33,560 nt of DNA, taken from RGIG3701 sp017403345. Lineage in GTDB: Bacteria > Planctomycetota > Planctomycetia > Pirellulales > Thermoguttaceae. The position numbers and the translations under genes were made by a program. The notes below the pieces were generated by a model that was not told where the DNA came from, did not search any database, and saw nothing but the letters and a program-made list of their open reading frames with translations. Shown piece after piece: positions 17,422 through 25,689 of this stretch. Location of the stretch: positions 1 to 33,560 of the forward strand of contig JAFQOH010000254.1 in the NCBI GenBank assembly GCA_017403345.1. Direction: 5' to 3'. Each line of letters opens with the position of its first letter. Positions within the stretch are counted from its first letter, which is position 1.

Positions 17422-17808
17422 CTATTTTTGTTGAGAGATCAACGGAGGAAAGACTGCGAGGCATTTTCCTTCTGCATCCATCAAGAAGACCTGAAACTCT
17501 TTATTTTCTGCCTCTGTAGGGATTGTGATTGCCTGTAGGAACGGTTTGTCGGGTGAGAGAGAGAGGGTTTGGGAAAAAATCTCCTCTCCATTCTGAAAAA
17601 CGAGAGCCTGGGCATTTCGAAAAAATGATTTGGCTTGGAATTTTATCTGTATAATATCTTCTGACTTCCGTTCAAAATGAATGAAGATTCCGTTTTTTTG
17701 TGCATTGTTTTGAAGATCGTTTGTTTGTGGGGAGGGGCTCTGAGCGAAAATTGTTCCAAATATTCCGTACAGGAGGAAAAGTGACAGATATTTTACAGAT
17801 GATTTCAT
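17422..17808 (-). CDS. Small exported protein of unknown function, 128 aa
   Basis: Not recognised. The start ATG at 17808 has GGAG eight bases upstream. Residues 1-23 form a signal peptide (MKSSVKYLSLFLLYGIFGTI, then FAQ before SPSP). The mature part of about 105 residues is probably a small beta domain (GIFIHFERKSEDIIQIKFQA; KEFQVFLMDAEGKCLAVF) with a single Cys. Its bases are more AT-rich than those of purB and the transporter on either side, so it may be a recently acquired or fast-evolving gene. It ends 15 bases from the bidirectional terminator. Confidence 0.65.
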   Translation of the reverse strand: MKSSVKYLSLFLLYGIFGTIFAQSPSPQTNDLQNNAQKNGIFIHFERKSEDIIQIKFQAKSFFRNAQALVFQNGEEIFSQTLSLSPDKPFLQAITIPTEAENKEFQVFLMDAEGKCLAVFPPLISQQK

Positions 17809-17939
17809 TTTTCATACTCCAAAAATGGTTGCATTTGTGAAATGAAAGGACGTTTTTTTATTTTATCAATCTTTCCTTTAAAGTCAAGGATTCCTCCAAA
17901 GAAACTTCCCTTTTTTTCGCGCAGCCTTCCTTCCGGCTC

Positions 17940-17967
17940 TTTACGAAATCAGGAAATCTGGTAAAAT
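17940..17967 (+). promoter_or_regulatory. Predicted promoter for the transporter pair
   Basis: TTTACG (17940-17945) and TAAAAT (17962-17967) are spaced by 16 bases, about 60 bases before the ATG at 18030. The -10 box lies in GGTAAAATAG, as at other promoters here. Confidence 0.45.
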
Positions 17968-18029
17968 AGTGTCCAGTATATTTCGTTTTGTTTGGAATTT
18001 TTCCTGTGCCGGAGAATGTGAGGTCCGCG

Positions 18030-19256
18030 ATGTGTGCGTTTTTGCCGGTTTTGGCGATCGGAGTTTTTCTGCTTCTGGCGTTCGGTCTGTCGGAAAATCG
18101 GAAGGCTGTTCGGTGGAAGGCGGTCGGTTCCTGCTTTCTCGCAGTCGTTCTTCTTGCGGTCTTTTTTATTCGGACGCCGTGGGGGGTGAAAGTTCAGGAA
18201 AAAAGCGGCGTCGGGATCACGCTGCTCGTGGAGTGTGCCGACGTTGGAACGCGCTCTCTCTTTCATTCTGAGCTGATCAGCGGACAGTATGCCTGTGCCG
18301 CATTTTCGGTCCTTCCCTCGATCATTTTCATCGGAGGGCTGACGGCGATCCTCTTTCATTTGGGAGTCCTTCAGTTCCTCATTCGTATCCTCGCGGCGGT
18401 CGTGACGCGGGTCGCCGGGATCACCGGGGCGGAGGCTCTCATCGCGGCAGCCAACATTTTCCTCGGAATGGTCGAGGCCCCGTTTCTCGTTCGGCCGTAC
18501 CTCGCGAAATTCACCCGCTCGGAGCTTTTCTGCATGATGACGTGCGGAATGGCCACGATCGCCGGGGGAGTCATGGTCGCGTATGCCTCGATGCTTCAGA
18601 AAGCCGGAACTCCGCCGGGACATCTCGTCATTGCGTCGATCTTGTCGGTCTTTTCGTCGATCATTCTGGCAAAGGTCATGGTCCCGGAGACCGAAGAGAC
18701 GCAGTTCACCGGCCAGCTTGAGAAGATCCCCCGCCAAGATGTGAACTGCCTGGATGCAGCGTGCCGCGGTGCGTCGGAAGGTACGATGATCGCGCTGCAC
18801 GTGCTTGGGATGCTTATCGCGTTCGCGGCCCTGGTCGCTTTTGCGAATGTGCTGCTCGGGTGTTTCGGTGAGGTCGGCGGCTCGGAACTGACGCTTCAGC
18901 GCATCTTCGCGTGGATCTTCTCTCCCATCGCGTTCCTGCTCGGGATCCCGTGGTCCGAATACGGTTTCGCCGGTCGGCTTTTGGGAGAGAAGATCGTCCT
19001 GAACGAGTTCATCGCGTACATGGACATGACGTCGGCAGAGAACCTGACGGCCCTGAGTGACCGGTCGCGGATCATTTTGACGTACGCATTGTGCGGATTC
19101 GCGAACCTTGGCTCGCTCGCCATCATGATCGGCGGCATCAGTACGCTGGTTCCCGAACGCCGCAGCGAAATGGCCCGCCTCGCCTTCCGCTCCCTCCTCG
19201 CCGGCACCCTCGCCATCCTCACCAACGCCGCGCTCGTCTCTCTCCTGTCGGCATAG
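18030..19256 (+). CDS. Concentrative nucleoside transporter (NupC/CNT family), 408 aa
   Basis: An inner-membrane, ion-coupled importer of nucleosides. About nine or more hydrophobic segments are visible. The family core is clear: LPSIIFIGGLTAILFHLG, then GAEALIAAANIFLGMVEAPF, YLAKFTRSELFCMMTCGMATIAGG, and the C-terminal ILTYALCGFANLGSLAIMIGG. I choose the ATG at 18030 because GAGG lies six bases upstream; the frame could also begin at a TTG at 17988. The length matches bacterial CNTs (about 400). The sodium:alanine symporter begins 53 bases downstream on the same strand, suggesting one transcript. Proximity to purB fits purine salvage but is only suggestive. The nucleoside specificity cannot be read from the sequence by eye. 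Confidence 0.93.
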   Translation: MCAFLPVLAIGVFLLLAFGLSENRKAVRWKAVGSCFLAVVLLAVFFIRTPWGVKVQEKSGVGITLLVECADVGTRSLFHSELISGQYACAAFSVLPSIIFIGGLTAILFHLGVLQFLIRILAAVVTRVAGITGAEALIAAANIFLGMVEAPFLVRPYLAKFTRSELFCMMTCGMATIAGGVMVAYASMLQKAGTPPGHLVIASILSVFSSIILAKVMVPETEETQFTGQLEKIPRQDVNCLDAACRGASEGTMIALHVLGMLIAFAALVAFANVLLGCFGEVGGSELTLQRIFAWIFSPIAFLLGIPWSEYGFAGRLLGEKIVLNEFIAYMDMTSAENLTALSDRSRIILTYALCGFANLGSLAIMIGGISTLVPERRSEMARLAFRSLLAGTLAILTNAALVSLLSA

Positions 19257-19309
19257 AACGGAGTAAACTGGTGCGCGTTGCGGTTTTCCTTTTTTTGTAA
19301 TGTACGGAT

Positions 19310-20737
19310 ATGTTTGAAAATATTGAAAGTATTGAAAGTATTGAAAATGTCGTTGTTCAGGTCAATGATGTCCTCTACAGCTATGTTTTGATCCTGATGC
19401 TGGCGCTGGCCGGGGTTTATTTCACGTTTCGGACGAGGTTCATGCAGTTTCGTCTTTTTTTCGAGCAGCTCCGGTGTGTGATGGAAAAGCCAGTGGGAAA
19501 AGAGGAGACGTCCTCTTTTCAGGCGCTCATGGTTTCGACCGCTTCGCGTGTGGGGACCGGGAATATCATCGGTGTTTCCACTGCAATCTGTCTCGGAGGA
19601 TTTGGTGCGGTTTTCTGGATGTGGGTCCTTGCGCTGCTCGGCGGGGCGACGGCGTTCATCGAAAGTACTCTTGCGCAGCTCTATAAAAGGCGCGGCCCGG
19701 ACGGCTGGTATGGAGGCCCGGCGTACTATATTGAGACGGCATTGCGGTCCAGAAAGCAGGCCGTCCTTTTCTCCGTTTGTCTGATCCTTACGTACGGATT
19801 CGGGTTCAATATGCTGGCATCGTATAATCTTCAGTCCACGTTTGCTTCCTACGAATTTTATGATCCTGTCTGGTCACCGTGGTGTATCGGTGCCGTTCTC
19901 GCGCTGATGGTGGGGTACTGTCTGTTCGGCGGCGGAAAACGCATCATCCGCGTTACGAGTATTCTTGTGCCATTCATGGGAGCGGCCTACATTGCGGCTG
20001 CACTGGGTGTCGTAGCGCTGAATGTGAACCTGCTTCCCGGAATTTTTGCACAGATCTTCCGCGATGCTTTCGATTTTTCGGCCATTTTTGGAGGTTTCAG
20101 CGGATCGTGCATGATGTATGGGATCCGCCGCGGTTTGTACAGCAATGAGGCCGGCGTCGGTTCCGCTCCTAACGCAGCCGCAGCCGCCGATGTCTCGCAT
20201 CCCGTAAAACAGGGACTTGTGCAGCAGCTTTCCGTTTTCATCGATACGCTGCTCGTCTGTACTGCGACTGCCTTCATGTGTATGTGTTCCGGGATCGTGC
20301 CAAGTAAAGAGATCTCCGGCGCACAGTATGTACAGGAGTCGCTGCAGACGGCTTTCGGCAGTTTCGGCCCTGTTTTCATTACGGCCGCGATGCTCTTATT
20401 CGCCTTCACGACACTGCTGGGAAACCTTTACTATGTGGATCAGAGCATCTTTTTCCTTCTTGGCCGTAAGCCGGGAAAATGCTTCGCGCGGTTCGTCTGC
20501 ATCCTTGCGTCGTTCGTCATTTTTCTAGGGGCCGGACTCAGCGCGGATCTCCTGTGGGGCATCGCGGACATCACGATGGGGGCTATGGCGCTGGTGAACA
20601 TTCCGGCGATCGTGATCCTCGGAAGATATGCACTTGCTGCACTCGCGAACTACGAAGAAAAAATCAGAAACGGCAGAGAAACCGACTTTCACTCAAAAGA
20701 AATCTGCATCCCGCACGAAGTCGACGGTTGGAAGTGA
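19310..20737 (+). CDS. Sodium:alanine/glycine symporter, AGCS family, 475 aa
   Basis: It imports alanine, glycine or a related small amino acid with sodium across the inner membrane. Hydrophobic segments run through the whole protein. Family hallmarks include FTFRTRFMQFRLF near residue 40, SFQALMVSTASRVGTGNIIGV, GPAYYIETAL, and YSNEAGVGSAPNAAAAADVSHPVKQGL with IDTLLVCTATAFM after it. The length is typical. The N-terminus contains the repeated tripeptide IES from a 9-base tandem (19320-19345). The SD is weak, so translation may depend on the upstream nupC-like gene 53 bases away. It converges on the ATPase gene with a gap of only 24 bases and no clear terminator. Confidence 0.95.
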   Translation: MFENIESIESIENVVVQVNDVLYSYVLILMLALAGVYFTFRTRFMQFRLFFEQLRCVMEKPVGKEETSSFQALMVSTASRVGTGNIIGVSTAICLGGFGAVFWMWVLALLGGATAFIESTLAQLYKRRGPDGWYGGPAYYIETALRSRKQAVLFSVCLILTYGFGFNMLASYNLQSTFASYEFYDPVWSPWCIGAVLALMVGYCLFGGGKRIIRVTSILVPFMGAAYIAAALGVVALNVNLLPGIFAQIFRDAFDFSAIFGGFSGSCMMYGIRRGLYSNEAGVGSAPNAAAAADVSHPVKQGLVQQLSVFIDTLLVCTATAFMCMCSGIVPSKEISGAQYVQESLQTAFGSFGPVFITAAMLLFAFTTLLGNLYYVDQSIFFLLGRKPGKCFARFVCILASFVIFLGAGLSADLLWGIADITMGAMALVNIPAIVILGRYALAALANYEEKIRNGRETDFHSKEICIPHEVDGWK

Positions 20738-20761
20738 TTCGTTTGAGGGCGGAGAACTTTC

Positions 20762-21700
20762 TTATTTCCCGTCCTCAAAAAAGTGCCGATTTTCATCGAA
20801 GAACCGGAAGCAGGTGCGGACATTTTCCAGTTCCCACCACTTTCGGAGCGTCACGGGCCGTGAATCCAAATCGTAGATCCTGGCACCCGGCAGCGAAAGG
20901 AGGAAGGGGGAATGCGTCGCTAAAATGAATTGGCACCTTCCCCAGCGTACCAGCCCGCTGAGGATCTGGAGCAATTCCAGCTGAAACTTTGGCGCGAGAC
21001 TGTTCTCCGGCTCGTCCAGGCAGTAGAGGGCACCTTCTTTGAGACGCGAATCAAAGAATTCCAATGCAGTTTCTCCGTTACTTCCCAGCTTCCATTCCTT
21101 TCCGGCCGTTTCGCGAAGGTACTGACGGCGCGAGAGGGATTTTCGGCAGATGAGTGCCTGCTTTCGCACATTTTCGTAGTCTTCCATACTCTGCATCCGG
21201 ACCGGGATCTCTCGGCGATGGAACCATTCCTGACGCTCTGACTCCACATTTTCGCGGACTTGATCATTTTGGGAGCGCATCGCGAGCATGAAATCGAAAA
21301 CGTCGTCGCTGGTGAGTATCCGACTGTGAGACGGAAGCCGGCAGAACTTCCCCTCACCCTCACCCTCACCCTCTCCATCTTCATCTTCATCTTTCGTCAT
21401 TCGGATCTGGCAGGCGGCTGCGAAAAGGTCCCACATTTCTCCGGAGTTTGGCGGACTGATCCGTTTCAGCTTCAGCGCGGACGCGATCAGATTCAGAAGC
21501 GTGCTTTTTCCGGAACCGTTTCCGCCGTAGAGGATGGTGACTCGCTCAAAATCGAGCTGGAAAAGTCCCTTTGGTGGAAAGATCCCGTACGGATACGCAT
21601 TCTCCACGTACCCGAACGGCCCTGCATTCTCCCACATCCGGGTCTTGAGCAGCTTCTCTTCGGTTTCTTTCGACGGAAGCAAAAAACTCTCCAAGTACAT
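20762..21700 (-). CDS. AAA-type predicted ATPase (COG3910-like), 312 aa
   Basis: A stand-alone ABC/SMC-fold ATPase of unknown target. Walker A is GGNGSGKST (residues about 59-67), Walker B is ALYCLDEPENSL, and the switch histidine is in ILATHSPFLL. A low-complexity insert (DEDEDGEGEGEGEGK) sits about 60-70 residues after Walker A, encoded by hexanucleotide repeats near 21351-21390. The ATG at 21700 has AGAGG six bases upstream, better than an in-frame TTG at 21721. Such proteins occur alone or with toxin, defence or conjugative genes; here no partner is adjacent, as ileS upstream is on the same strand but ends in a terminator. The function remains unassigned. Confidence 0.87.
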   Translation of the reverse strand: MYLESFLLPSKETEEKLLKTRMWENAGPFGYVENAYPYGIFPPKGLFQLDFERVTILYGGNGSGKSTLLNLIASALKLKRISPPNSGEMWDLFAAACQIRMTKDEDEDGEGEGEGEGKFCRLPSHSRILTSDDVFDFMLAMRSQNDQVRENVESERQEWFHRREIPVRMQSMEDYENVRKQALICRKSLSRRQYLRETAGKEWKLGSNGETALEFFDSRLKEGALYCLDEPENSLAPKFQLELLQILSGLVRWGRCQFILATHSPFLLSLPGARIYDLDSRPVTLRKWWELENVRTCFRFFDENRHFFEDGK

Positions 21701-21760
21701 TGCGCGCCTCTGTTTTTCCAAGGGGAATTTCTAAAGGAAAATTTCTAAAGGAAAATTTCC

Positions 21761-21800
21761 AAAAAAGGGAGAGACCGCGCGGTAAAGCACCATCTCTCCC
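21761..21800 (-). terminator. Intrinsic terminator after ileS
   Basis: On the minus strand GGGAGAGA (rc of 21793-21800) pairs with TCTCTCCC (rc of 21767-21774), followed by TTTTTT. It separates ileS from the ATPase gene. Confidence 0.8.
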
Positions 21801-21844
21801 AAAAGGATCAGCTAAATCTCAGATTTGAACTTCATCCTGACCTT

Positions 21845-24800
21845 CTACTTTAAGACCGTCAGCTGGACGGCTGCGCCGGCGAGTTTGACTTTGACGGTTT
21901 CCGCGGCGGAGTAGGCGTCGGTCGGGGCGAAGATGAGTTCGTCCGCCAGCGTTTCACCGCAAATGTACTGGGCGAACGCTTTCGCAGCGTCGAGCATCAC
22001 GGCGTCTTCCGTTTCGAAACAGACGCGAATGTGGTCGGCGTATGCGCAGTTCAGGTCCTTGCGGCGGCTCTGAATGGCGCGGACGATCTCGCGGGCATTG
22101 CCTTCCGCGATCAGTTCCGGCGTCAATTCCGTCGTCAGCACTACGACCGAATTCTTGCCTTGGGAGGCCGCAAAGCCTTCTTTCGCCTGGAGACGAATGA
22201 TCAGCTCTTCTGCGGTGAACGCGACTTTCTGACCGTCCAGTTCCACTTCGACCTGACCGTCCTGCTCCATCTGCGCCAGCAGTGCGGCACCGTCGGCCGT
22301 AGTGAGCCAGTTTTTCAGGATCGGAAGGAGTTTTCCGAGCTTTTTACCCAGTTTCTTCAGGTCCGGAAGGATCGTGTACGAAACGTAGTCATCCGCACGG
22401 TCCGTGAATCGGACTTCCTTCACGTTCAGCTCTTCGCGGATCAGTTCGTCATGCTCGGTGAGCCAGCCGCGGTGCGGACGCGAGGCTTCCGTCAGGACGA
22501 TGTCCACGCCGGAGAGCGGCTGCTTCACTTTCAGACTCGCATTCTGTCGGGCCGAATGCCCCTGAGAGCAGATCTCACGCATCAGGTCCATGCGAACGGC
22601 AAGGGTCTCATCGATCACATCAGTGCTGGGCGTCGGATAGTCGCAGAGGTGGACACTTTCCATCGCGCGCGCACCGAACGGCTCGCGAACGAGCGTGTTC
22701 CAGATCTGCTCGGCCATGAACGGCACGAACGGCGCAATGAGCTTGGAAAGGGTGACCAGGCATTCGTAAAGCGTCCAGTAGGTGTCCCACTTCGCACAGT
22801 TGGCGTCCGATTTGTCGGAACTCCAGATGCTTTCCTTCGAGCGGCGGATGTACCAGTTGCTCAGCGCATCCACGAACTCAAGCAAAGCCGCGGCAGCCGG
22901 GTGATTGTCGTACGCATCCAGCTTTTCGATCACGAATGCGTTGAGCGAGTTCAGCTTGCTCATGATCCAGCGGTCCAGCTCCGCGCGTTCGGAGACCGGG
23001 CGGTAGTTCTTCGCGTTTTTCAGAACGTCCGGCGTCATTTGTCCCGCGTCGCCTTCCAGCCATTTTTCCGGTTCGAAACCGTCGCTGTTCGCGTAACCGA
23101 CGAGGAATTTCAGCGTGTCCCAAAGTTTCACGGTGAAAGCCGGCATCGATTCGGCGATCGCACGCTCACTGTAGATGATGGCGTTCCACGGCGCCTGGTT
23201 ACTGTAGAAGTACCAGCGCAGCGCGTCCGCACCGTATTTGTCGAAAATTTCGTTCGGCGAGCGGTAATTGCGGAGCGATTTCGACATTTTTCCGATCTTG
23301 TGCTCGTAATTTTTTGCACCGAGGACCTTTTTTGCTTCGTCTTCTTCGAGGAAGATCTGGCGGTCTTTCGGGTCTTTGTACCCTTTGTTTTCCCACCATT
23401 CCGCAAGCATCAGACCCAGTACGACGCACGTTTTGAACGGGTGCGGGTACTCGCGGACACGGTCGGCCGTTTCGTTCTGGAGCGCGTGGTCGCCGAACAG
23501 AAGCGTGCTGATCGCCAGCTGACTGTAGAACCAGCCGCGGGTCTGGTCGATCGCTTCACTGATGAAGTCCGCGGGGAAGTGAGTCTTGAATTCTTCCTCA
23601 GATCCCGGTTTGTGCGGGTAGCCCCACTGCGCGAACGGCATCGCTCCGGAGTCGAACCAGCAGTCGATCACTTCCGGGACACGACGCATCCGCGGCACGG
23701 AACCGTCTTCGTTCAGCTCGCCGAACGGGGAATCGTACGTGATTTCGTCAATGTACGGCTTGTGTACTTTGAGATCTTCCGGGAGATCCGGGTTCGCGGC
23801 TTTCGCCTTCATCCAGACTTCCATTCCGGAGACGCCCGGTTTCGCCATCAGCTCGTCGTAATTCGCGATCGCTTCCATTTTCCCGGTCTTTTCGCAGACC
23901 CAGATCGGGAGCGGAGTGCCCCAGAAACGTTCTCGCGAAAGCGCCCAGTCGACGTTTCCGGAGAGGAAATTGCCGAATCGGCCGTCACGAATGTGCTCGG
24001 GGAGCCATTTGATCTGGGCATTATTTTTGAGCATGGAGTCACGGAACTGACTCGTTTTGATGAACCAGCTCTTGCGCGGGTACTGGATGAGCGGGTCGTC
24101 CGAGCGCGTGTAGAAGGGGTACTCGTGGAGATACTGTTCGTGGATGAGAAGCAGCTCTTTCTCCTTCAGGACCTTGATGATGTCGCGGTCTGCTTCCTTG
24201 ACCCAGCGTCCCTGGAATTCAGGGAAAACTTCGGTGAATGTGCCGTTTGACGCGACGGCGCAGATCATGTCGGGGCCTTCGCCGTCCACGAAACGGGCTT
24301 TTTGGGCCTGGAGGACGCCGAAGTCGTCTTCACCGAACGCGGGAGCCTGGTGGACCAAGCCGGTTCCGGTGTCAACGGTGACGAAATCCGCCGGGACGAC
24401 GCGCCAGGCAAGGTACTCTTTTTCGCCGGTCTTGAGAGTGCCCTGAACGTTTCCGAGTGTGCGGTAGAACGTGTCGAAGGGGGGCAGGTAACGGACGCCG
24501 ACGAGTTCCTCACCGGTGAATTTGCCGAGAAGTTCGTATTCTTTCGGCTTTTTTCCGCCGTATTTTTGTGCGACGGAAGCGAGGAGCGGCTCGGCGATGA
24601 CCACTGCGCGTGCGTCACCCTCGAATTTCACGACACAGTATTCCATGTCCGTCTTGACGGCGACGAACTGGTTGCTGGAAAGCGTCCACGGGGTGGTGGT
24701 CCAGATGACGAGATCGGCGTTTTTGAGGACTTCCGGCGTTTTTTCTTCCGCAAGAACAGGGTAGCGGACGTAAACGGCGGGATCGGCGACTTCGCGGTAG

Positions 24801-25393
24801 CCTTCGCCCACTTCACCGCTTGAGAGCGCGGTTCCGCCCTGCGCCCACCACCAGACGATCTTGTGTCCCTGGTAGAGGAGGTCTTTTTTGAAGAATTCGG
24901 AAAGCGCCCACCAGACCGATTCGACGAACGACTGATGGTAGGTCACATACGCTTTATCGAGATGGATCCAGAAGCCGATGCGCTCGGTAAGGTGCTCCCA
25001 TTCCTGCATGTAGCGCCAGACGCTTTTCTGGCAGAGCTGGATGAACGGTTCGATGCCGTAGTTTTCGATCTCTTCACGAGATTTTTTCAGACCGAGTTCC
25101 TTGCACACTTCCAGTTCGACGGGGAGACCGTGGGTGTCCCAGCCGGCTTTGCGTTCGCATCGGTATCCGCGCATGGTACGGTAACGCGGGAAAATGTCTT
25201 TCATTGCACGGGTCAGGCAGTGGCCGGGGTGCGGCATTCCGTTTGCGGTCGGCGGACCTTCAAAAAAGACGAATGCGGGCGCGTTTTCACGGCGTGCAAG
25301 CGATTTTTCGTAAATGTTGTTCTCTTTCCACCACTGGACCATTTCTTCTTCCATTTTCGGAAAAGAAACTCTTCCTTCCTGGACCTTCAGCAT
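21845..25393 (-). CDS. ileS: Isoleucyl-tRNA synthetase, long type-2-like form, 1182 aa
   Basis: It charges tRNA-Ile with isoleucine in the cytoplasm. The class I HIGH motif appears as HPGH (residues 55-58, after GPPTANGMP), and KMSKS appears as KMSKSLRNYRSP near residue 700. The editing domain shows WTTTPWTLSSNQFVAV near 230-245, and CWFDSGAMPFAQWGYP belongs to the catalytic core. The anticodon-binding helices and a C-terminal extension follow. At 1182 residues, and without the C-terminal Cys-rich zinc cluster of the common bacterial form, it fits the eukaryote-like IleRS2 type. That type is known for mupirocin tolerance; whether this enzyme is tolerant is inference. The start ATG at 25393 has AAGGTG seven bases upstream. 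A 739-codon frame on the other strand is a shadow. Confidence 0.97.
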   Translation of the reverse strand: MLKVQEGRVSFPKMEEEMVQWWKENNIYEKSLARRENAPAFVFFEGPPTANGMPHPGHCLTRAMKDIFPRYRTMRGYRCERKAGWDTHGLPVELEVCKELGLKKSREEIENYGIEPFIQLCQKSVWRYMQEWEHLTERIGFWIHLDKAYVTYHQSFVESVWWALSEFFKKDLLYQGHKIVWWWAQGGTALSSGEVGEGYREVADPAVYVRYPVLAEEKTPEVLKNADLVIWTTTPWTLSSNQFVAVKTDMEYCVVKFEGDARAVVIAEPLLASVAQKYGGKKPKEYELLGKFTGEELVGVRYLPPFDTFYRTLGNVQGTLKTGEKEYLAWRVVPADFVTVDTGTGLVHQAPAFGEDDFGVLQAQKARFVDGEGPDMICAVASNGTFTEVFPEFQGRWVKEADRDIIKVLKEKELLLIHEQYLHEYPFYTRSDDPLIQYPRKSWFIKTSQFRDSMLKNNAQIKWLPEHIRDGRFGNFLSGNVDWALSRERFWGTPLPIWVCEKTGKMEAIANYDELMAKPGVSGMEVWMKAKAANPDLPEDLKVHKPYIDEITYDSPFGELNEDGSVPRMRRVPEVIDCWFDSGAMPFAQWGYPHKPGSEEEFKTHFPADFISEAIDQTRGWFYSQLAISTLLFGDHALQNETADRVREYPHPFKTCVVLGLMLAEWWENKGYKDPKDRQIFLEEDEAKKVLGAKNYEHKIGKMSKSLRNYRSPNEIFDKYGADALRWYFYSNQAPWNAIIYSERAIAESMPAFTVKLWDTLKFLVGYANSDGFEPEKWLEGDAGQMTPDVLKNAKNYRPVSERAELDRWIMSKLNSLNAFVIEKLDAYDNHPAAAALLEFVDALSNWYIRRSKESIWSSDKSDANCAKWDTYWTLYECLVTLSKLIAPFVPFMAEQIWNTLVREPFGARAMESVHLCDYPTPSTDVIDETLAVRMDLMREICSQGHSARQNASLKVKQPLSGVDIVLTEASRPHRGWLTEHDELIREELNVKEVRFTDRADDYVSYTILPDLKKLGKKLGKLLPILKNWLTTADGAALLAQMEQDGQVEVELDGQKVAFTAEELIIRLQAKEGFAASQGKNSVVVLTTELTPELIAEGNAREIVRAIQSRRKDLNCAYADHIRVCFETEDAVMLDAAKAFAQYICGETLADELIFAPTDAYSAAETVKVKLAGAAVQLTVLK

Positions 25394-25449
25394 TTTTTCA
25401 CCTTAATTTATGGGATAAAACCAGCGAACAAAAACACAATTTCATTGCT

Positions 25450-25455
25450 ATTTTA
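25450..25455 (-). promoter_or_regulatory. Candidate -10 box of the ileS promoter
   Basis: Minus-strand GGTAAAATAGC lies about 57 bases upstream of the ileS ATG. No good -35 hexamer is seen at 16-18 bases. Confidence 0.3.
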
Positions 25456-25569
25456 CCAAATTTTCCAAAAAAGAACAGGGGGAGGGCGTACATATATTTC
25501 TCTTTTTCTGAAAGTTGGCTAAAAGATGAAATTTTTTTCAGGGATCGGGCCTTTTCCGCAAAATCACTC

Positions 25570-25598
25570 TTGCGTCATTCGGCAAAAAATGCTAATCT
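25570..25598 (+). promoter_or_regulatory. Predicted flhF promoter
   Basis: TTGCGT (25570-25575) and TAATCT (25593-25598) are 17 bases apart with an extended TGC before the -10, about 92 bases upstream of the flhF ATG. Confidence 0.5.
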
Positions 25599-25689
25599 TA
25601 CTTCAAGCATTCAGAAAAAATTCTTTTAGTCCAGGCGGATCACCGTGTCCGCGGAGGCATGAAACACACGAAGTGAGGGGTCCTGATCC

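Larger units (their letters stand above)
25394..25689. other. Divergent promoter region between ileS and flhF
   Basis: Contains the candidate ileS -10 box and the flhF promoter at 25570-25598. I see no riboswitch- or T-box-like structure before ileS; the leader (about 50 bases) is too short for a T-box. Confidence 0.5.

Noticed and set aside
22031..24250. 739-codon open frame on the plus strand opposite ileS
   Set aside because: It lies wholly within ileS, has low-complexity Arg/Val/Phe-rich sequence typical of antisense frames in GC-biased genes, and no family resemblance.
25394..25450. T-box leader for ileS
   Set aside because: The leader is too short and no T-box core sequence or specifier loop is seen.
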